A stretch of DNA of 60,000 nucleotides from Acanthaster planci (GCF_001949145.1 NW_019091399.1:256859-316858); one strand, 5' to 3'. Shown: positions 1 to 14,415, numbered from the stretch's first letter. Notes: generated by a model not told the origin, from the sequence alone. Made by a program: numbers and translations.

Positions 1-3000
1 TGAAAATGCGAGTGTAAGTTTAAAGGGAAAAGTGTGTAGTATAATATAATCATCAGCCAATCTAAGCTTCCGGGAAGTATTTTCTAACGAGTCATTTAAA
101 TTGAACACTTGGAATGGTAATAGTTCATGCACCACGTTTCGTAGAGCAAGAACATGCCTTATCAATTAAATATGAACTGTTTGTATGTAATCATCGTTTT
201 ACGGATATCATGCCACAGTTATGAGATGTCTGAAGACGTACAGAGGCTTTGTCACTGTATTATCACCATAATTTCGCGTGTAGGAGGTGAATTTAAGACA
301 TGTCATTAGTTCATTAATGCAATAGGTAAATTGTATATATACCTTGTATCACCCGTTTTATTTAGTGAAGATGCTTTTGCGTTAGTCGTTGCAGGACGTG
401 ATAGATCCATCTGCAATGCCACGACAACACCGACAGCACGGCATGACGAGGACATGCGCAGTGAGATTTCGTACCGTGGTAATGTTGCATATAGAGTGCT
501 GTTCACATTGACAACGGACATTACACATGCAGATGCGTGAAATAAACTCACAAACAAAATAGGGTTCATTATTTTACTTGGTGTAGAATCGCGAGTGTAT
601 TGACTGATGGGCTTACCCATAGTTTGTCACGAGCGGTAACCGTTCCGTTGTTTGTTACAGCCCATGGGTTGGACAGGAATCGTGATCGACTCGGGCCAAT
701 TTACTGCCCAAGGGACCTGGGCATTTCTGCTTGATGTTACTGTCTTGTATTTGATCACTGGTGATGAATAGTATTCACATAAGTTTTTGAGTTGAAATTT
801 AAAGGTTATCATCGCTGTAAAACCAAAGGGAAAACTTCAGGCTGATTGTCAAGGAACAGGACTTAACCTGCTGTGACACACCACGCCATTTAACTTCGGG
901 TAAGCCCTTTTCCGTGTTTGGTTTATTATGTACGTGTTTCTTTGATCTCTAATGCTTGCATTTTTAATGAATCGACTGTTCTGTGTTTGAGTGCAACTGG
1001 TAAGTGGACTTGATATGAATAAGAAGTTGCCTCATGATGCCAAAAAGAAGGTGAGGCTTCAGTACTATGGTCTAATTAACGTTTCAAACGTCTTGCGTTT
1101 GAAACCAATACTTGACATTTTCGTTCGGCATTTTTAAGGGTATTATAAGCTTAAAAGGTTTGTGTTAGAAATGTTGGTTACCGGTACCTTACAACATTTT
1201 AGCAGAGTCTTAAGGGCTAGTTGATGCAAGCAGCATTAAAGTAATATGCACATACGAAATGCATAATTGATGACGAATAATTCACGGACGTTTTTGTATA
1301 ATGGAAGATTCTCAAGTTCTTCAGGTCTTGTCAATGATGTTTTATGGCGGATTTTAGTGTCAAGGTAGTACCTTAACAACTAACTTGGATTTTAGTCTTT
1401 ATAAATGCTATTACTTTTTATCTCTGTCTCCTTTAACAGGGCTGTGCAAGTCTTTGGTGGAATTCTATGGAGATTTGGCTAATTTTAGTCTTCTTTTATG
1501 TTCCACGTGTAGCATATCTTGATTTAAGTCTTTATAGAGTTGCTTCCCAATAACATTCGTTTTTTACTTATTCTTTTACCTGCGTGGGATTCCAATCTTG
1601 CATTTAGTCTCGCTTGCGGTTTCTTAAGTATTGCGCGGTCAGGTATGTAGTCATGTTATATCTTCCGTAAGTTATTCCTCTCTGCGTGTGTATCAGCTAC
1701 ATTAACAAGATTTAGCTGATGGGGTCTGTGCTGTGATATCCTTAATAGGATTACATGCACTCTGCAGTGGTGACAGCCTTGACTTTGTTCCTATAAGGTT
1801 GTGCTTAATAGGATATCGTTTTTAGACACACGGAACCACTCTTGTATGATACCCTGGGTTGAAGGTTATGGCTAAGAAAGTCGTATAGCATTAAAGTGTC
1901 ATATTAGGCGAGCCCTAAGTGGTAAAGTGGTGTAATAGTTGTTCCCAACCGCTGTTATTTTTGGATGGGTCATCGCCAGAAAATGCAAGTGCTTTTGAAG
2001 GCTACTGAGTATCATTGTCACTAAAATAACCAGCGTTATTTGTCGTTTTGTTGTATTTACAAAAAAGCGGAACTACACAAATTACATTGCTTCTTCGTAA
2101 GTTAATATAAAACACCTTTCTACTATATTATAATCATTGCTGCAGTTAGTCACAACAGGTAGGCCTACATATTGGTTTATTGGCACAAAATGATTAAAAT
2201 CTCCACAGAATACTTCCAAATTATTTCTCACTAATCTGTATGCGAGTCATTGGGCTGCGACAGTTAAGCACATATCCACGTACCATTTGCTGGATGTATA
2301 TCAACTCTTGTAGAATGTTTTTTAAATATATTTCGCAGGCATGGGCCAGAGTGTTTATTGCATTAAACGATGTTTATTTTATTGCATTACATGCGGCGAC
2401 GTTCAACGCCCTAGTATAAAGTGCACAGGCACTAAGATCAGTGATGAAAGCAACAGCCTCATATTGTCATAAGGCAGATTAACGTCACACACTCCCCCAG
2501 CATGTAAAAGGAAATGCTGTGAAAATATGAGTAATTTCCATTCGTTAATATGGCGACATTTCAAGGTGGAATTTGCTTCGTGCAGTGTTGCGCGTCCCTT
2601 GTAGCTATTAAACGTACCACGGTTGCAGGTTGAACGCGCCAGTAGCGGGACTTCATCAGACGTTGCATCAGCCGCATTATACATTAAACTCGCTTTCCGT
2701 AGTCCATTTCAGTTATTATATTGCACGGACATGTTTTGTATATATAGCCATAATTTGGTATTGTTTTCTTGTCCAAGTCATGTTCCATTCCATTGCTTTT
2801 TGTCCATCAGACAGTTGCATTTTCTATCACGTTAATAGACTGGGACATTTGCGTCCTTGATACATAGCTTGACCATTTTTGAAGTTGCCGATGTCGCTTG
2901 GAATTAAAGAACCCGTTTCTGTCACTCTTGTGGAAAAGTTGGCATGCAGTAAGAGGTATGGTGAAGAAAAAAGTCAAGAATGACAGATAAATTGTGACAA

Positions 3001-6000
3001 GAAATCACCTTCGGTGTATTTTTTCAAATAAAGGTTCACAAAAAAATACAAGTATTACAGTAGATCTTAACTCATCGTGTTCCGATCACAACATCAATCA
3101 TCGATAGAATGCGATCAGCTGTATTCAGCAGCATCTATCGGCATGTTTCACCTCACTGGTATTTTAAAATAAACAGGATCTGCACAATTCTCGTTTAGTT
3201 TAAACAAGATAAATCACCGTGACATTTCAATTTTAACAAGTACAGGTAATTCAGGAGATCGTTTTCCGCGTCCGAGACCCCCTGGAGTATGTTCACCAAA
3301 CGCGCCTGTCACCTAGATTCCCCGGGCTGCGTGTGCTCTTCGCTCTAAATCATGGCGCTGTAATGCTGCGGAGCAGACATTATCGAGACAAATTTCCCAG
3401 AACAATGTGATTAGACACGAGGATAAATCGTTTAGCGTGTATCGCTGGTTTTTTAAAGAAGATCGAAATTCGGGCACTTGCAGAATTCTTCCGCGGAAGT
3501 CTTGTTGGGGAAGGACTTAGTTGAATATAAGTTAACTTGTCCAGTTCTCTCAAAAGTAGTGTTCTTCTTTTAGTGCAGGTAATCTTTTTTGGAATTACTT
3601 TGTCATCGCTAAGAACATTCTCAATACGCTCATTTTAATCGGTCATTTCAGTCAATCCATACAAAACGAAAAACTCCCTTTTTTCGATAATGGCATGTGA
3701 TGCTACTGATGGACTTTTTTAACTTTATTCTATTCTGGTCACCGATGGGTAATCAGATGTACACGCAGCTCTTCGAATTTCAAATACAGTAGGTGGACGT
3801 CACAATCAAGTTGGATCGTATATGTTCGTGTCAGTGTGTATCCTAGATTCGACACTAAGGTACGGTGAGCTATGAGGACATCAAGGATTTCTTTTGCCCT
3901 CCTGTCTTTTTGAAAGGATGTGGAACGCATTATGGATGTCGTGAGGTTTCCTGAATCGATTCAGATGTACTTTGAGAAATTGTGTTTTGGTGGACTTGAC
4001 TGTCAGACGGAATGCTTGAAGTACATTTCTGCACCCGTGGCTTGGCGATGTAACCCTGCATGGCGCTCCCTTTAAGCTTCACAGGGTTCCCAAAGAGTAT
4101 TTGGAGACGTGATAGTTGAGGTGACAGTCTAATATTTGTGATAGACGTAATGGACCATAGATGTGCTCGAAATCGATGAGGTGTATGAGGTCAGATCTTT
4201 GCCTACATTCTGGGTTGGGCCAGGAGACAAGGATGGCAATCCAGCCAGCATAGGGTCCGATCAAACATTCTTGATTTGCAGAACATGTTGCTCCTAATGG
4301 ATGTTTGCCCCCTCAGGACCGAGGAAACCCAATAAAAGGGGTGAGGTCGTACTCTGAGCAGTCGATCAGATTAGATTTCTGCTTAATCTTTCTTCCCTAA
4401 CTGTAGTCTGCATTCTGCAGGCATTGCAAGACCAATTCATCACCGTTATCCTCGATTTCATAGAGGTTTTTTGGCATAGGTATACCCCCTTCAGTAGTCA
4501 ATACAGAATGAAGAATTTTTGTTCATCCGTAAAAACGTCTTAAGTTATGGATATCTTCCAACTTAAAGAGCACCAGAGACGCGCTACATTATAGCATAAA
4601 AAGAAATCACCACCAAAAATGACTAAACTCTTTTGCATGGCTTCATATATGTCGAAGTAAAATGCACGCCAAAGGAAGTTCTGTAATAGACTTCAAAAAG
4701 CCAAAAAAAAATTGCTTCGTAGAATTAGAAGCCAACTTCACTCAAACCACCTCAAAGTTGTATCTAAGTTTTTTTCGCGATGTTTGTTCACCGAGAATAC
4801 GTGATTTGCCGTCTCGTTTGCGTTTGCAGTATGCGCTGTACTGAGCATGTACATATAAGTTTCAACATGTTTGCTCGACATCGTGTCACTTCCTCATACT
4901 CCCAGATTACCTGCCTCAAAAAGCGTCGCGAGTCCTGGTAATTGCCGAGGAGGAGACGCTGTGACGTCCCCTTGATCTCAGTCCCTCTATCTTGACCTAA
5001 TTCCGAGCCTGTTAAGGACTCTCCTGTGTCTGCTCTGGGGCGTTTCTTCGCTTCATTGCCCCGTCCGCTGGGTTGGACTGCCAGGGTGTACTTTCCAGCT
5101 CCGTGGGGTTGAGTTTACTTTATCACTGGGTAGAAATTAACCTGGAATACACCCACGGCACCTTGAACATCAGATATATGAAATTTCTTGAGATGGCTTC
5201 TTTGCTACATGCTTCAGTTCCCACCAGTGTTTATGGCGCGTTCTCCTAATGCACACATCCGGAGGTGATTAGCGATTGAAGGTGAAATATTTCATATCAG
5301 TTCAGTGTTGGTGTACTGGGAAAAGATTCACCAGGCGTCAATGACACAGTGTCATCGCTATTGAGCCTACAGCTTGGATTTACATGTATTTCCCCTTGAG
5401 TTGCAGCTTCGCCCGATTGTGTTATACTGCAGATGCTCCCTTGATGGGACGCACAGGCGGATGGTTGGGTGGCTCCACTGTCTATTGTGGCTGTGGGCAA
5501 TTTTCGAGATTTGTTTTCCTCGATGATGGCAGAAAGCTAAGAGGGAAATACTCTCATGAGGTTAAAGAACCGTTGCTTGGTGTATCATCTCAGACCGGTT
5601 GGCAGTAACATTTGTGTAATTCACATGCATGTGTTTCGTGTTGAATGAATGTAGTACGCTCAAACCATGCAGCATTTACATTTGGCTAAAAACCCCTATG
5701 TTAACCATCGTGAAGGGACGATTTAACCGGATTACCATACTTTTACAGTGATTGACTTCCATCCCCTTCCGTCTTAAGATTTACATCGGTGTTTGTTTGT
5801 TTTTTTTTGTCTTCGGTAAAATATTATTGAAAGTTGATACTTTTCAAAGAGGTCTAGTGTACACGCAGTACCGTCTGGAAATTTCTAAGCATGACACTGT
5901 TCACATTAGAAAAGTGTTGAAATCAATTTTATAACAGTCCTGTATTCCGTTCTTCCTTTACTCCTCCTTGACTAAGAGATAGTGGCTTGATACTCTTGTA

Positions 6001-6846
6001 GTCTTTCAATCGTCTCGTTTCAAGAGTTTTTACATTTACTTATTGGCATAGGTTCCCATTTTCAGTTTGAAGTACCATTTTTATATTGGTGGCACAAAAT
6101 CAGTGATGGAGCTTGAGAATGTAGTGTTGGGGTTATAGCTTACAGTCCTCATTAAGCAAGGTAAAAAAATATACGTGTCATGAAACATGGTCGCGTTTCA
6201 AATCGTTGAAAGTATAATTAATTACTGCGTCATTCTGAAACAGTTAAAAGCTGCCCTCTGGATATTTACAAGGCTTTTAACATTATTTTAAGAGGTATTG
6301 CGCTCACGACTAGGCGGTTGCCCGCTTGAACTCGGCAGTTACCCATTTGAAACTCGGCGGTTTCCCGTTTAGAATCGTTAAATTGTCCCCAGTAATTAGA
6401 TTGGACTTGTTCACATTCTTGAGCGTGAACGTGACTTCTGAGCATCCACGCCGATGACTGAATGGGATCGAGAGCTTGAAACCACCAAGACAAAATCTAA
6501 GGTGGCAAGAACTGAAGTACAGCTCTAATTAATTAAATAGACGACGGAATCCATTAAAGAACACATCCAAACAATGCCGCAAGCTCTCACTTTATATACA
6601 CCTGTGTATTTTGATCATTTAAGAGTCATCGATGCTCAGTAATTTAATAACCTCCGAATGAATGTGGCTCAGTGTCAACAATATTATAATTCTGAATATT
6701 TGTTCCTGCAGCCGCAGTCCTTTGCAATGATGTGCACCGCTGATTTGATGGGGACCACGTGACCTGGGTTGTTAAGGACTGAGTTGACTGGTGTGGAGGC
6801 AGACTGCTCAAGCTAATAGACGTAGATTGGTTGATGCATGAACAGG
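1..6846. other. Upstream region with no supported gene
   Basis: This stretch has only short open frames with no recognisable domain and no chain of phase-compatible splice sites. A locally GC-richer patch lies at about 4890-5110. Two minus-strand frames around 5010-5110 and 5297-5500 read like polar protein tails but have no supporting partner exons. It probably holds the promoter of the ApeC-domain gene that starts at 6847. Non-coding exons cannot be excluded. Confidence 0.5.
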
Positions 6847-9800
6847 ATGGATGTGTGGTCACCAGTTACATGTAGGCTTCGATTTCTACTTCTCACTGTA
6901 CTGGAATTGTCTTTGTTGCAGTCTGTCATTACAGGTAAGGCGAGACTCTTCACTTTGATACTGAAATTATGTAATACCAAGTTTCTTTAATTTCTCAGTA
7001 ATATACGGCGTATGGTAATCTGGCCTTGACGATGTTATACGCTCTTGACTGACATCGTTATCTCAATTAGTCTCAGAGAAAAATGTTTGATGTTTTTGCA
7101 AATTCAAATATGTTTTCAGGCTGTGGGAAAAAATGATACTTTTTCATACAGCGTATAGCGACGTTTAACTTCAATTGTAACAAGCTTTTAACATATGTAA
7201 TTAAAATAACAATGAAAAGAGGGTCATTGCGTCTTCATCCTCAACCCTCTCTTTTTCTGGCATTGTGAATTCAGAAGCAATGGTGGGAAAGTAAAAGTTT
7301 ATAGTTTCATTTATAACGAATTATTTACGGATTAAAATCACTTCTTTCCAGTCAGAAATTTACAAGATAGCTTATCCTCTTCTGTAACGCATTCTGTTTT
7401 TAGGAGAATTCCTGATAGTACATTTCTTCCCAAGCGTGACCAACTATCTTTGATCAAACTCCTTCGATTGATATTTGCCTGTGGCTTGTTTTCTGTTCTC
7501 TGTGTCATACCGACCTACTTCTATTTCATGGATTCTAGCGTTACGCCATCTTCGATAAGTCATGTGTTTAAAGTAACAAATTTAAGCCATTTCATTTTAC
7601 AGTGGCCAACACGGTAAGCCTCCGAAACCTGCATGTTCCTTGACTTGTCACTTTTAGTCTTCCTGTCAGTTTAGCCATTTGAACAAAGTGATTTTGCTCA
7701 GAAAATCGTGTCTTTTCACGATCAGTGATATTATGAACCGTTAGTGTCGTATAGCGCAGTGGCTGTTGGCTTAAATGCAAATCATCGTAATAACTAAAAC
7801 GTCAGTAATTATTATTGATGTGCAGTGGAACTGCAGAAAGTGACATACCACAGTAGCAAATTAATGTGTGATTAACTTATCCAGGAAGCAGTCAAAGGTA
7901 CTACGTCGGCCAATAGAACTACGATGTGTTCCCAAATCTTCACTTTCCTTTCTTAGGCTAAACTTTCGCTTAGAGTATTCTGTGAAGTCGATTTCTAGCT
8001 AGAAGTATAGGCCCAAGGTGACATTATATTCGACAAGCAATCCGCCATGATGAGTCAGTGTAGTGTTTGGTTTCCTACTAGTGGTCTTGAAGATGACAGT
8101 CATTAGAATTGGTCTGCAGGCGTACATTCCCACGAACCTACAAGCACGCACAGCTGCCGTATCCCTGTATTTGTCAGTAACTTGGAACATGACTTTGGCA
8201 TAATTTTACAGCAGCTATGTAGACAAGTATGTAGACAATAAAATCTAAAAATTGAAAAACGTGAGCTTTTGTCTTCGTTTTCCCTCAAACCCTTCACTCT
8301 CTTCTTCGATTATTTAACCGGAATATGTACTTAATGTTCTATTGATTCAACGCGTTGCTGGCTATCTAGTTACTCGAAGCAACGTGGTATTAGTCCACGG
8401 GCTTGATGAAATTCGATGCGTCTAGTGAAATGTTTATACCAGCTGAAATTACTAGAGTGATCATTACGATAAATGTCGCTCACAACGTTGAGGATGTCAA
8501 AATGCCTACAACATTGACGACTTGAACTTTACCATCGTAAAGCTACATTCTCTGTAAAAGCGCTTCATTTTATTTTAATATATTCAAACTTCAGCTGCAT
8601 GCGTTCACTCTATGAAGACGGTTCAGAGTTGTTGCCGTGATTCTTGTTTATCTCAGTGCAGTCCACCCGCAAAACATTGGAATGGACCAACCAAACTGAG
8701 TAGTACTACCCTCCATATCGGATTTAACCCTGCGTCAGTTCCATTCTGTCTTGCTGACTTGTTATTTCCTCCCTCGATCTCGATCAAACCAAGTGATTTC
8801 CAATTCCTCTTACCCTCAAATTTCTCAATTCCCTCTCCACACCACATACTGTGAGGTGCTCCAGTCACTGGTCCATCGATAAAACAAGCGCCTCTTCAAA
8901 TCTAGACGGCCATAACCGCACGTACGGCGGACCGTGGCTGTACGTCTTGGAGAGGTCGATATGGGCGAAGAAGCCTCTTGTGAGTGCGTGGCTGATCATG
9001 CTAACCTCGAGAAATGAGTACACACTGGCGATGGAAAAAATCCCTTTGGTGGTGTGGCCGCATAATTATGTCGATGCAAGAAATTAAGTTTGGTTGCCGT
9101 CACGAGAAGATCACGACGGAACGAATGATGTCTTATGTGCACGTGTACTTGTGCTTCTGCTTACTCCACTGGATTCATGTTGACCGTATGCTGATGATTC
9201 TTACATAACATATTAAGTCAAGCTATTAATTCACAAAGACGGTGATTAATAGAGTGAATGTATACACGCTCAAACGTCGAAAAGGGTACGCTGATTAAAG
9301 AAGCTTTCAAAACCACGCAAAGTTACGCGAGACTTCGTGGTGCTGCAAAACTATTCCACTAGTTTCTGTTTTGTTGAAAGTTTTCTTTCAGCTTCTCCAT
9401 AAGCTTTGTCTCAATTCTCTTTCTCCAACCTTTTACCCACTTTTCTAAGGCAAAATCCCGCTGTAGCCATCACCTTCAGTAATAATGATGTTGCAGACTA
9501 CCAATATCGGCGATAACATAGTCATATGAACTTGTATGCATTATTTTACTTCAACCTAATTTTTTTTTCCCCTGACAGTTCTACACGGTGGTGAAGGGAA
9601 TGGATACGCCCTTCCACGTCCCTTCTCGGGCTGCACAGGTAAGGATTTGTATAAGGATGTCGAAGCATAAGGTGTGAGGTTTGTCTGTTTCTTTCTGTCT
9701 TTTCCCCATTCAGCCATATTCAATTCCGATGCATAGGCTTTTTTGGCACAAGAGTTTGTGAGAGGTGAATGCACATAAAACTTTGATGCTCATTGGGCCT

Positions 9801-12519
9801 CATGTCATCCAATTTTTGACTCTCCTTCAGAACACTGGGTTGATTTCCGTGTGCTTATTCGATACTCCAACATCACTGGAGAGACAGACATCTCGAAGGA
9901 GTTTAAGATTGGCTTAGACACCGTGGACGATAACACGATTTTGTTCGAGTTCTGCGTTCAAAACAACACGCTGGTGCAAGGTACCATGGACGATCCTGTG
10001 ATAGAGTGGCCAGCGGGACAGTACTGCATACAAAGTGTGGGGCAATTCGTGAGAAATAACGGCAGATATGAGTGGGTGTTGGGAGATTGTCCGCAGGGAT
10101 TCAAGTCGGGTAAGACATTTTGTGTTGAATATAATATGAAAATGCTGTCTGTTCAAAATGGGAATAGACGGATTTCCTCCACCTTCAACTGTAAGACAGT
10201 TTCTTCTGGTAGTCTAAAAAACCTCTCAACGTTCGACAGGCAGACTTGAATAACTTCACATTTGTCAAGCATGCCGTCATATAGGTCAAGCCTAGAGCCT
10301 ATAGATACGCCTCTGGCGTAATTTACTTTTTAGTCGTTCGGTAAACACCTTTTTCCCGCAGTTAAAGCAATTATTTGTCTTAGGTTCTGTGGTTTGCTCA
10401 CTTCCCTGCAGTGAGTCAACCATTTCATTTCTTTTGTTTGTTCGACAGTTGAATGGTTGATTGTTTGTCTATCTGGTTGTCTACTTGGCTTGTAGGATAT
10501 TTCTCTGTGTCACAGTACCTTGTTCATGACAATTTCGCTTTGTTAATTTGTTCCATCCAGTGTGTTACGAAAAACTGTCTTGATTTTTTCCCCACATTTT
10601 TAGGGGTGACTGCATTACCCTTCACTACTTATCCAGGCCAACGCATGTCGGCTTCTACCTCGCCTCTGTCACTTACTTATCGCAACCGAACCCTCATCCA
10701 TTACTGCTGCTCCACAAATGGTGACGTCAACACACCAATCGATCTGGGAATGGCGGCGCCCTTTTTCCTCCTGCCCTATGGAGAGCCGCGCTGTCAAAAA
10801 GTACACAACATGGATTCGGAGTTACAGTACATTGAGTGGCCAGCGGCTGTGCAGCAATGGACCGGAGTCCATCCGTACTCGGTCAGAGGAAGAAAATTCT
10901 TTTACTGCTACTATACACCTTTGGGTAAGTTTCGGTGCTCGATCCGACTACCCACTGCTGTTAACAAATGAAGCTTTTCAGAGAAATGCCCCTGTTTGGA
11001 ACCGGACTGAAATATACATGTATTTATTATGGCATTACCTGAATGAAACAGCTTCATTGTGATTATGTAGGGTCCGGGGGAGACAAAAAACGGCCGAGCT
11101 TGCTTGTAGGCTTGAAGTTTGTTTGTTTGCCTGCACTCTCAACTTTTCTCCACAATGGGTAAAAATAGGCCTGAGAATTCCCGACCTTGTTTTCTATCCC
11201 ATCCGACCCAGTTGACGTCACCGCAATCCCCTCCTACATTATCACTACCTGCAACTGCGATGTAGGTGACTAGGGGGCCATTTCCATTTCACTGATTATA
11301 TTTAGATCTTGATTATTTGATAAGAAGGGCATTGGAGGCCCTTTCTGGTTATTCATGACTGAAGATAGTCGACAAAATTCTCAGCTTTTCAACAAGCCGC
11401 GAGCGAAGTACACGACAGTTGTGTGCCGCGGTTCACTGTGAATAACTTCGGGCGGGTGAAGAAAAGTCCATTGCGCATAATTCACACGGTGTCGAGAGAT
11501 TTCCCGTGGATGAGACAGCTTCGATGCACGTTCGCAAAGGCTGAAGTACTTATCTATGGGACATGTACTATGTTCCTCAAGCTGAAAGGCGGAAAAGATT
11601 GCTCAACAGACTGAAGAAAAACACGAAATACATTCCTCGGGAGTCCAATGGCTTTGTTTTGGTAAAATGGTCTCATGATCAAAGAAGCGGCCAGAAAGCT
11701 GTACGAACAAACACTCGGATGTAAGATCATTCCGCTTTTAGAAACAAATTATATCTTTGCTAAGTGTAAATCAGCAAAATTCATCTGAGATCCAGTAACA
11801 TCAAATTCACAGTGCAGGAAACCTTGGTTGACCCGTTCTAGAGTGTCATTATGGAAGCTAAGTTTCATGGCAGCTAGAAGTGCAAGATAACTATTTATTT
11901 TTTTTTAAAAAGGCAGTTTGCAGCACACGGTTCCCTAAAGGCGCCTTTCTATATGCACGTGGCGCCGATTTTGACGGCCGCACGCAACGCACACGTGCTA
12001 TGTTAATGGAGTCGGATTTTTGTGTCCTTGAAAGTGAAACGCATGAATGCATCGTGTGCGCAATGCATACAAAAACATACATAGCGCCTTAAGAGCATTT
12101 CTTTCTTTTTCAGGTGATAGATTCTAGTCATAATGAATGAGCCTGGCTCTGTGCTGGGCTAATACCGGCATGAGGAATGCCGGTATTAAATCTGCAAAAG
12201 ATTTTTCCTGAGGTGCGTCTCCAAACAGTCTGGTTAATCATCTCAAGCTGCTCTTTCATTTTCCTGAGAGATAAATTAAATCAAGACCACTACAGTTGCT
12301 ATACATCTCGTCTTGACATTTTATTTCTGGATCATACGAAAAGGATTACTTATTTGTCTGATATATTTTTCAGGGCTTGGGATGGAACACGATATAATCC
12401 GTGCCACTTTTGCTGTTTCTCTTGGCACACCAACAGTAACTGTGATTATTATATGTTTGTGTAAACTACGCGCTAAGCTAATGGCACGGAGGAGGAATTT
12501 TAAAAGGTTGGTGAGCTGA
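6847..12519 (+). CDS. ApeC (apextrin C-terminal) domain protein, membrane-anchored, 297 aa
   Basis: I assembled five coding exons: 6847-6934, 9579-9638, 9831-10109, 10604-10924 and 12374-12519. All four introns are GT-AG and all are phase 1, totalling 894 nt including the stop. Exon 1 gives a hydrophobic signal peptide (core RFLLLTVLELSLLQSV). Exons 2-4 give one ApeC domain, about residues 33-250. Its hallmarks are visible: GYALPRPFSGC at the start, IEWPAGQYCI, a DCPQGF motif, a YCC pair followed by PIDLG and PFFLLPYG, then a CQKV-NMDSE-EWP stretch. Exon 5 gives a membrane span (about residues 260-279, ending VIIICLC) and a basic tail of 18 residues (KLRAKLMARRR...). ApeC domains occur in apextrins of cnidarians, echinoderms, amphioxus and molluscs; amphioxus members bind peptidoglycan and act in mucosal defence. 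The predicted topology places the domain outside the cell. Domain identity is firm; exon 1 and the anchor exon rest on phase and composition. Without them it would be a secreted apextrin-like protein. Confidence 0.8.
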
Positions 12520-12524
12520 ATTGC

Positions 12525-12594
12525 GTGCTATAAAGCATTTGTTTAAATCTTTGCTATTACGTTTCCAAAGATTTAAACAAATTCTTTACAGCAC
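12525..12594 (+). repeat. Inverted repeat / hairpin in the 3' UTR of the ApeC gene
   Basis: The arms 12525-12553 and 12566-12594 are 29 bp each and complementary at 27 positions. The 17 bp next to the loop pair perfectly. The loop is 12 nt (12554-12565). It begins five bases after the TGA stop, so a transcript would carry a stable roughly 70-nt stem-loop. It could be a tiny palindromic mobile element remnant, an mRNA-stability structure, or a miRNA-like precursor; the sequence alone does not decide. Confidence 0.85.
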
Positions 12595-12604
12595 TTTTCC
12601 CCAA

Positions 12605-12610
12605 AATAAA
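12605..12610 (+). terminator. Poly(A) signal of the ApeC gene
   Basis: A canonical AATAAA lies 86 nt after the stop codon and just beyond the 3' UTR hairpin. Two further AATAAA motifs lie at 12941-12946 and 12952-12957 and could serve a longer transcript. Confidence 0.5.
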
Positions 12611-14415
12611 GTTCCATCAATTTTTATTCTTATTGGTTCTTTATTGCTTATCTTTCTGAACACCTTTTAGTGTTGTTTTTTACGAACGGAGAACTTATTA
12701 CAGTTTTTGGTTTGTTGATACAACTCAATCGACTGGATTCAGTTTTCTCCCGCGTTTTTGTTTGTTACATGCCAAATCTGTCGCACCATGGGTGCCTTCC
12801 AACAGCAGATAATGGGACTAATATTACAAGAAAGCGACACACTCTCATGGTGAATTGAACCTAGTTATCCAACCTTGCACATGTCTCAGTCGATGCCATG
12901 CTGTGTAGACCACTAGCCCATCATTCTAGACACCTCTGTCAATAAAGGCTAAATAAAGATTTTATGTTGGTTTTATTGCGTCAGTTCAAAGAGCCTCGAT
13001 TTTAAGACAACAAATAAATGTAATTAAATGCATACAGCATGGTAATATGATTGTAAATTTAAATAATTTCCCCGAGCGCTTTGAAAATGGACCTGCAACA
13101 CCTTTGATCGTTTTCCACATTTAAGTTAAAAATGTTACTTTTATAAGCTATTCTTAATTTTAAAATAAACGTTCATTGGTTTATTTACGTCTGTATTTTG
13201 TGGGCTTATTTTGTTCAGGTTCCAGTCTGTCATGTGACATGGATGTCACATGACCACGATCTGGTTTCAGAATTTTGTAAGTATTAAGGGCTTTTTCGTG
13301 AAATTGAAAAAATCACCAGAGTCCAATCTCGCTCCAGGATTCGGCCAAATCCAGTGCCGTCCATTATTTCCTAGCTTCCATATTTGTCAAAGGAGGAAAA
13401 TTTATTGTAGTTACTTCATGCGTGTATTTGAATGAAGATCGTCCTGCAGTAGGTTACCATCCTTTGTTTTATGGCTCTAATATTGAGCAAGATGAACTCT
13501 AAAACCCTCGAAAATGTAACTTCAAACGCGTTCTTGGACATTTTTCTTTCGTGTTGCAGGTTCTTGAGGGCGCACTAACACCCCAGTGGCATTCTGAGCA
13601 TCGTTTTGTGTTGCCCAATATTATCATTGGATGAAGTCATCTACCAGCGACCAGGAGCTGAGATGAGATCACCGAGTCCCGAACCACAGATTCCTGACCT
13701 CAGTTCTTAAAAGCTCGCGAACGACGATGCCTTGTAGCATCGAATCATTGAAGGGAATGTTTACAACAGATCCACTTTTCGTGGACTCTGAATGTTATTA
13801 AAGCGCTTTTCAAACAGTGACAGTTTGAAGTTGCATATTCTTCAACTTTCTTGACGCTCTTTCTCAGAAGGGAACTCTCGCACACTTGTTATAATATAAT
13901 ACTTGTCAGGAATTTAAGGTACAAAGTCCAAATCCTTGTTGTCCGAACAAAAACAAATGAAATAGCTTACTAGTGATCTTTTTTTCCTTTTGGGGATGGG
14001 TTGCGAATAAATTAAACATCTGATTTTCATGTTTGAGTTTTACATTTAGTTGACCAATTTTATAGAAACTGTATACGGAAAGCAAAGAAATTTGATGATC
14101 TTAAAAGATTTTATTTCCATTTATAAAGAAAACAAATATTTTGAACTACTAGTTGAAAGTAATTTCATCTCATAGATATTACAGCTTCTTTGTTAATCAA
14201 ACCAATCGCACTTTTTGATAAATGTAAAATTGGGTAAAAGGTGTATATTTAAAATGGTTTTAGCATACTGTAACCTATGTCGTTTTTTAATTACCTATAC
14301 AATACAGATAAGAAGAGCACTGTAAATACAAGGTCACGTTTATAACAAGGATAGTTTTAGGTCCTAAGTCTTTTGTTTTTCTTTGTTTTCCATGACTTAT
14401 GATACAAGGTAACTA

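Noticed and set aside
5010-5500. Minus-strand frames that read like cytoplasmic tails
   Set aside because: No upstream exons with agreeing phase were found, and the frames show no domain. Composition alone is not enough.
6644-6862. Minus-strand 72-residue frame overlapping the ApeC signal-peptide exon
   Set aside because: It is Ser/Thr-rich with no domain or splice partners, while the plus strand offers a signal peptide with a phase-matched donor.
8851-9208. Plus-strand frame ending near a GTGAGT donor in the first ApeC intron
   Set aside because: It shows no ApeC or other domain signature, and the exons on either side already join in phase without it.
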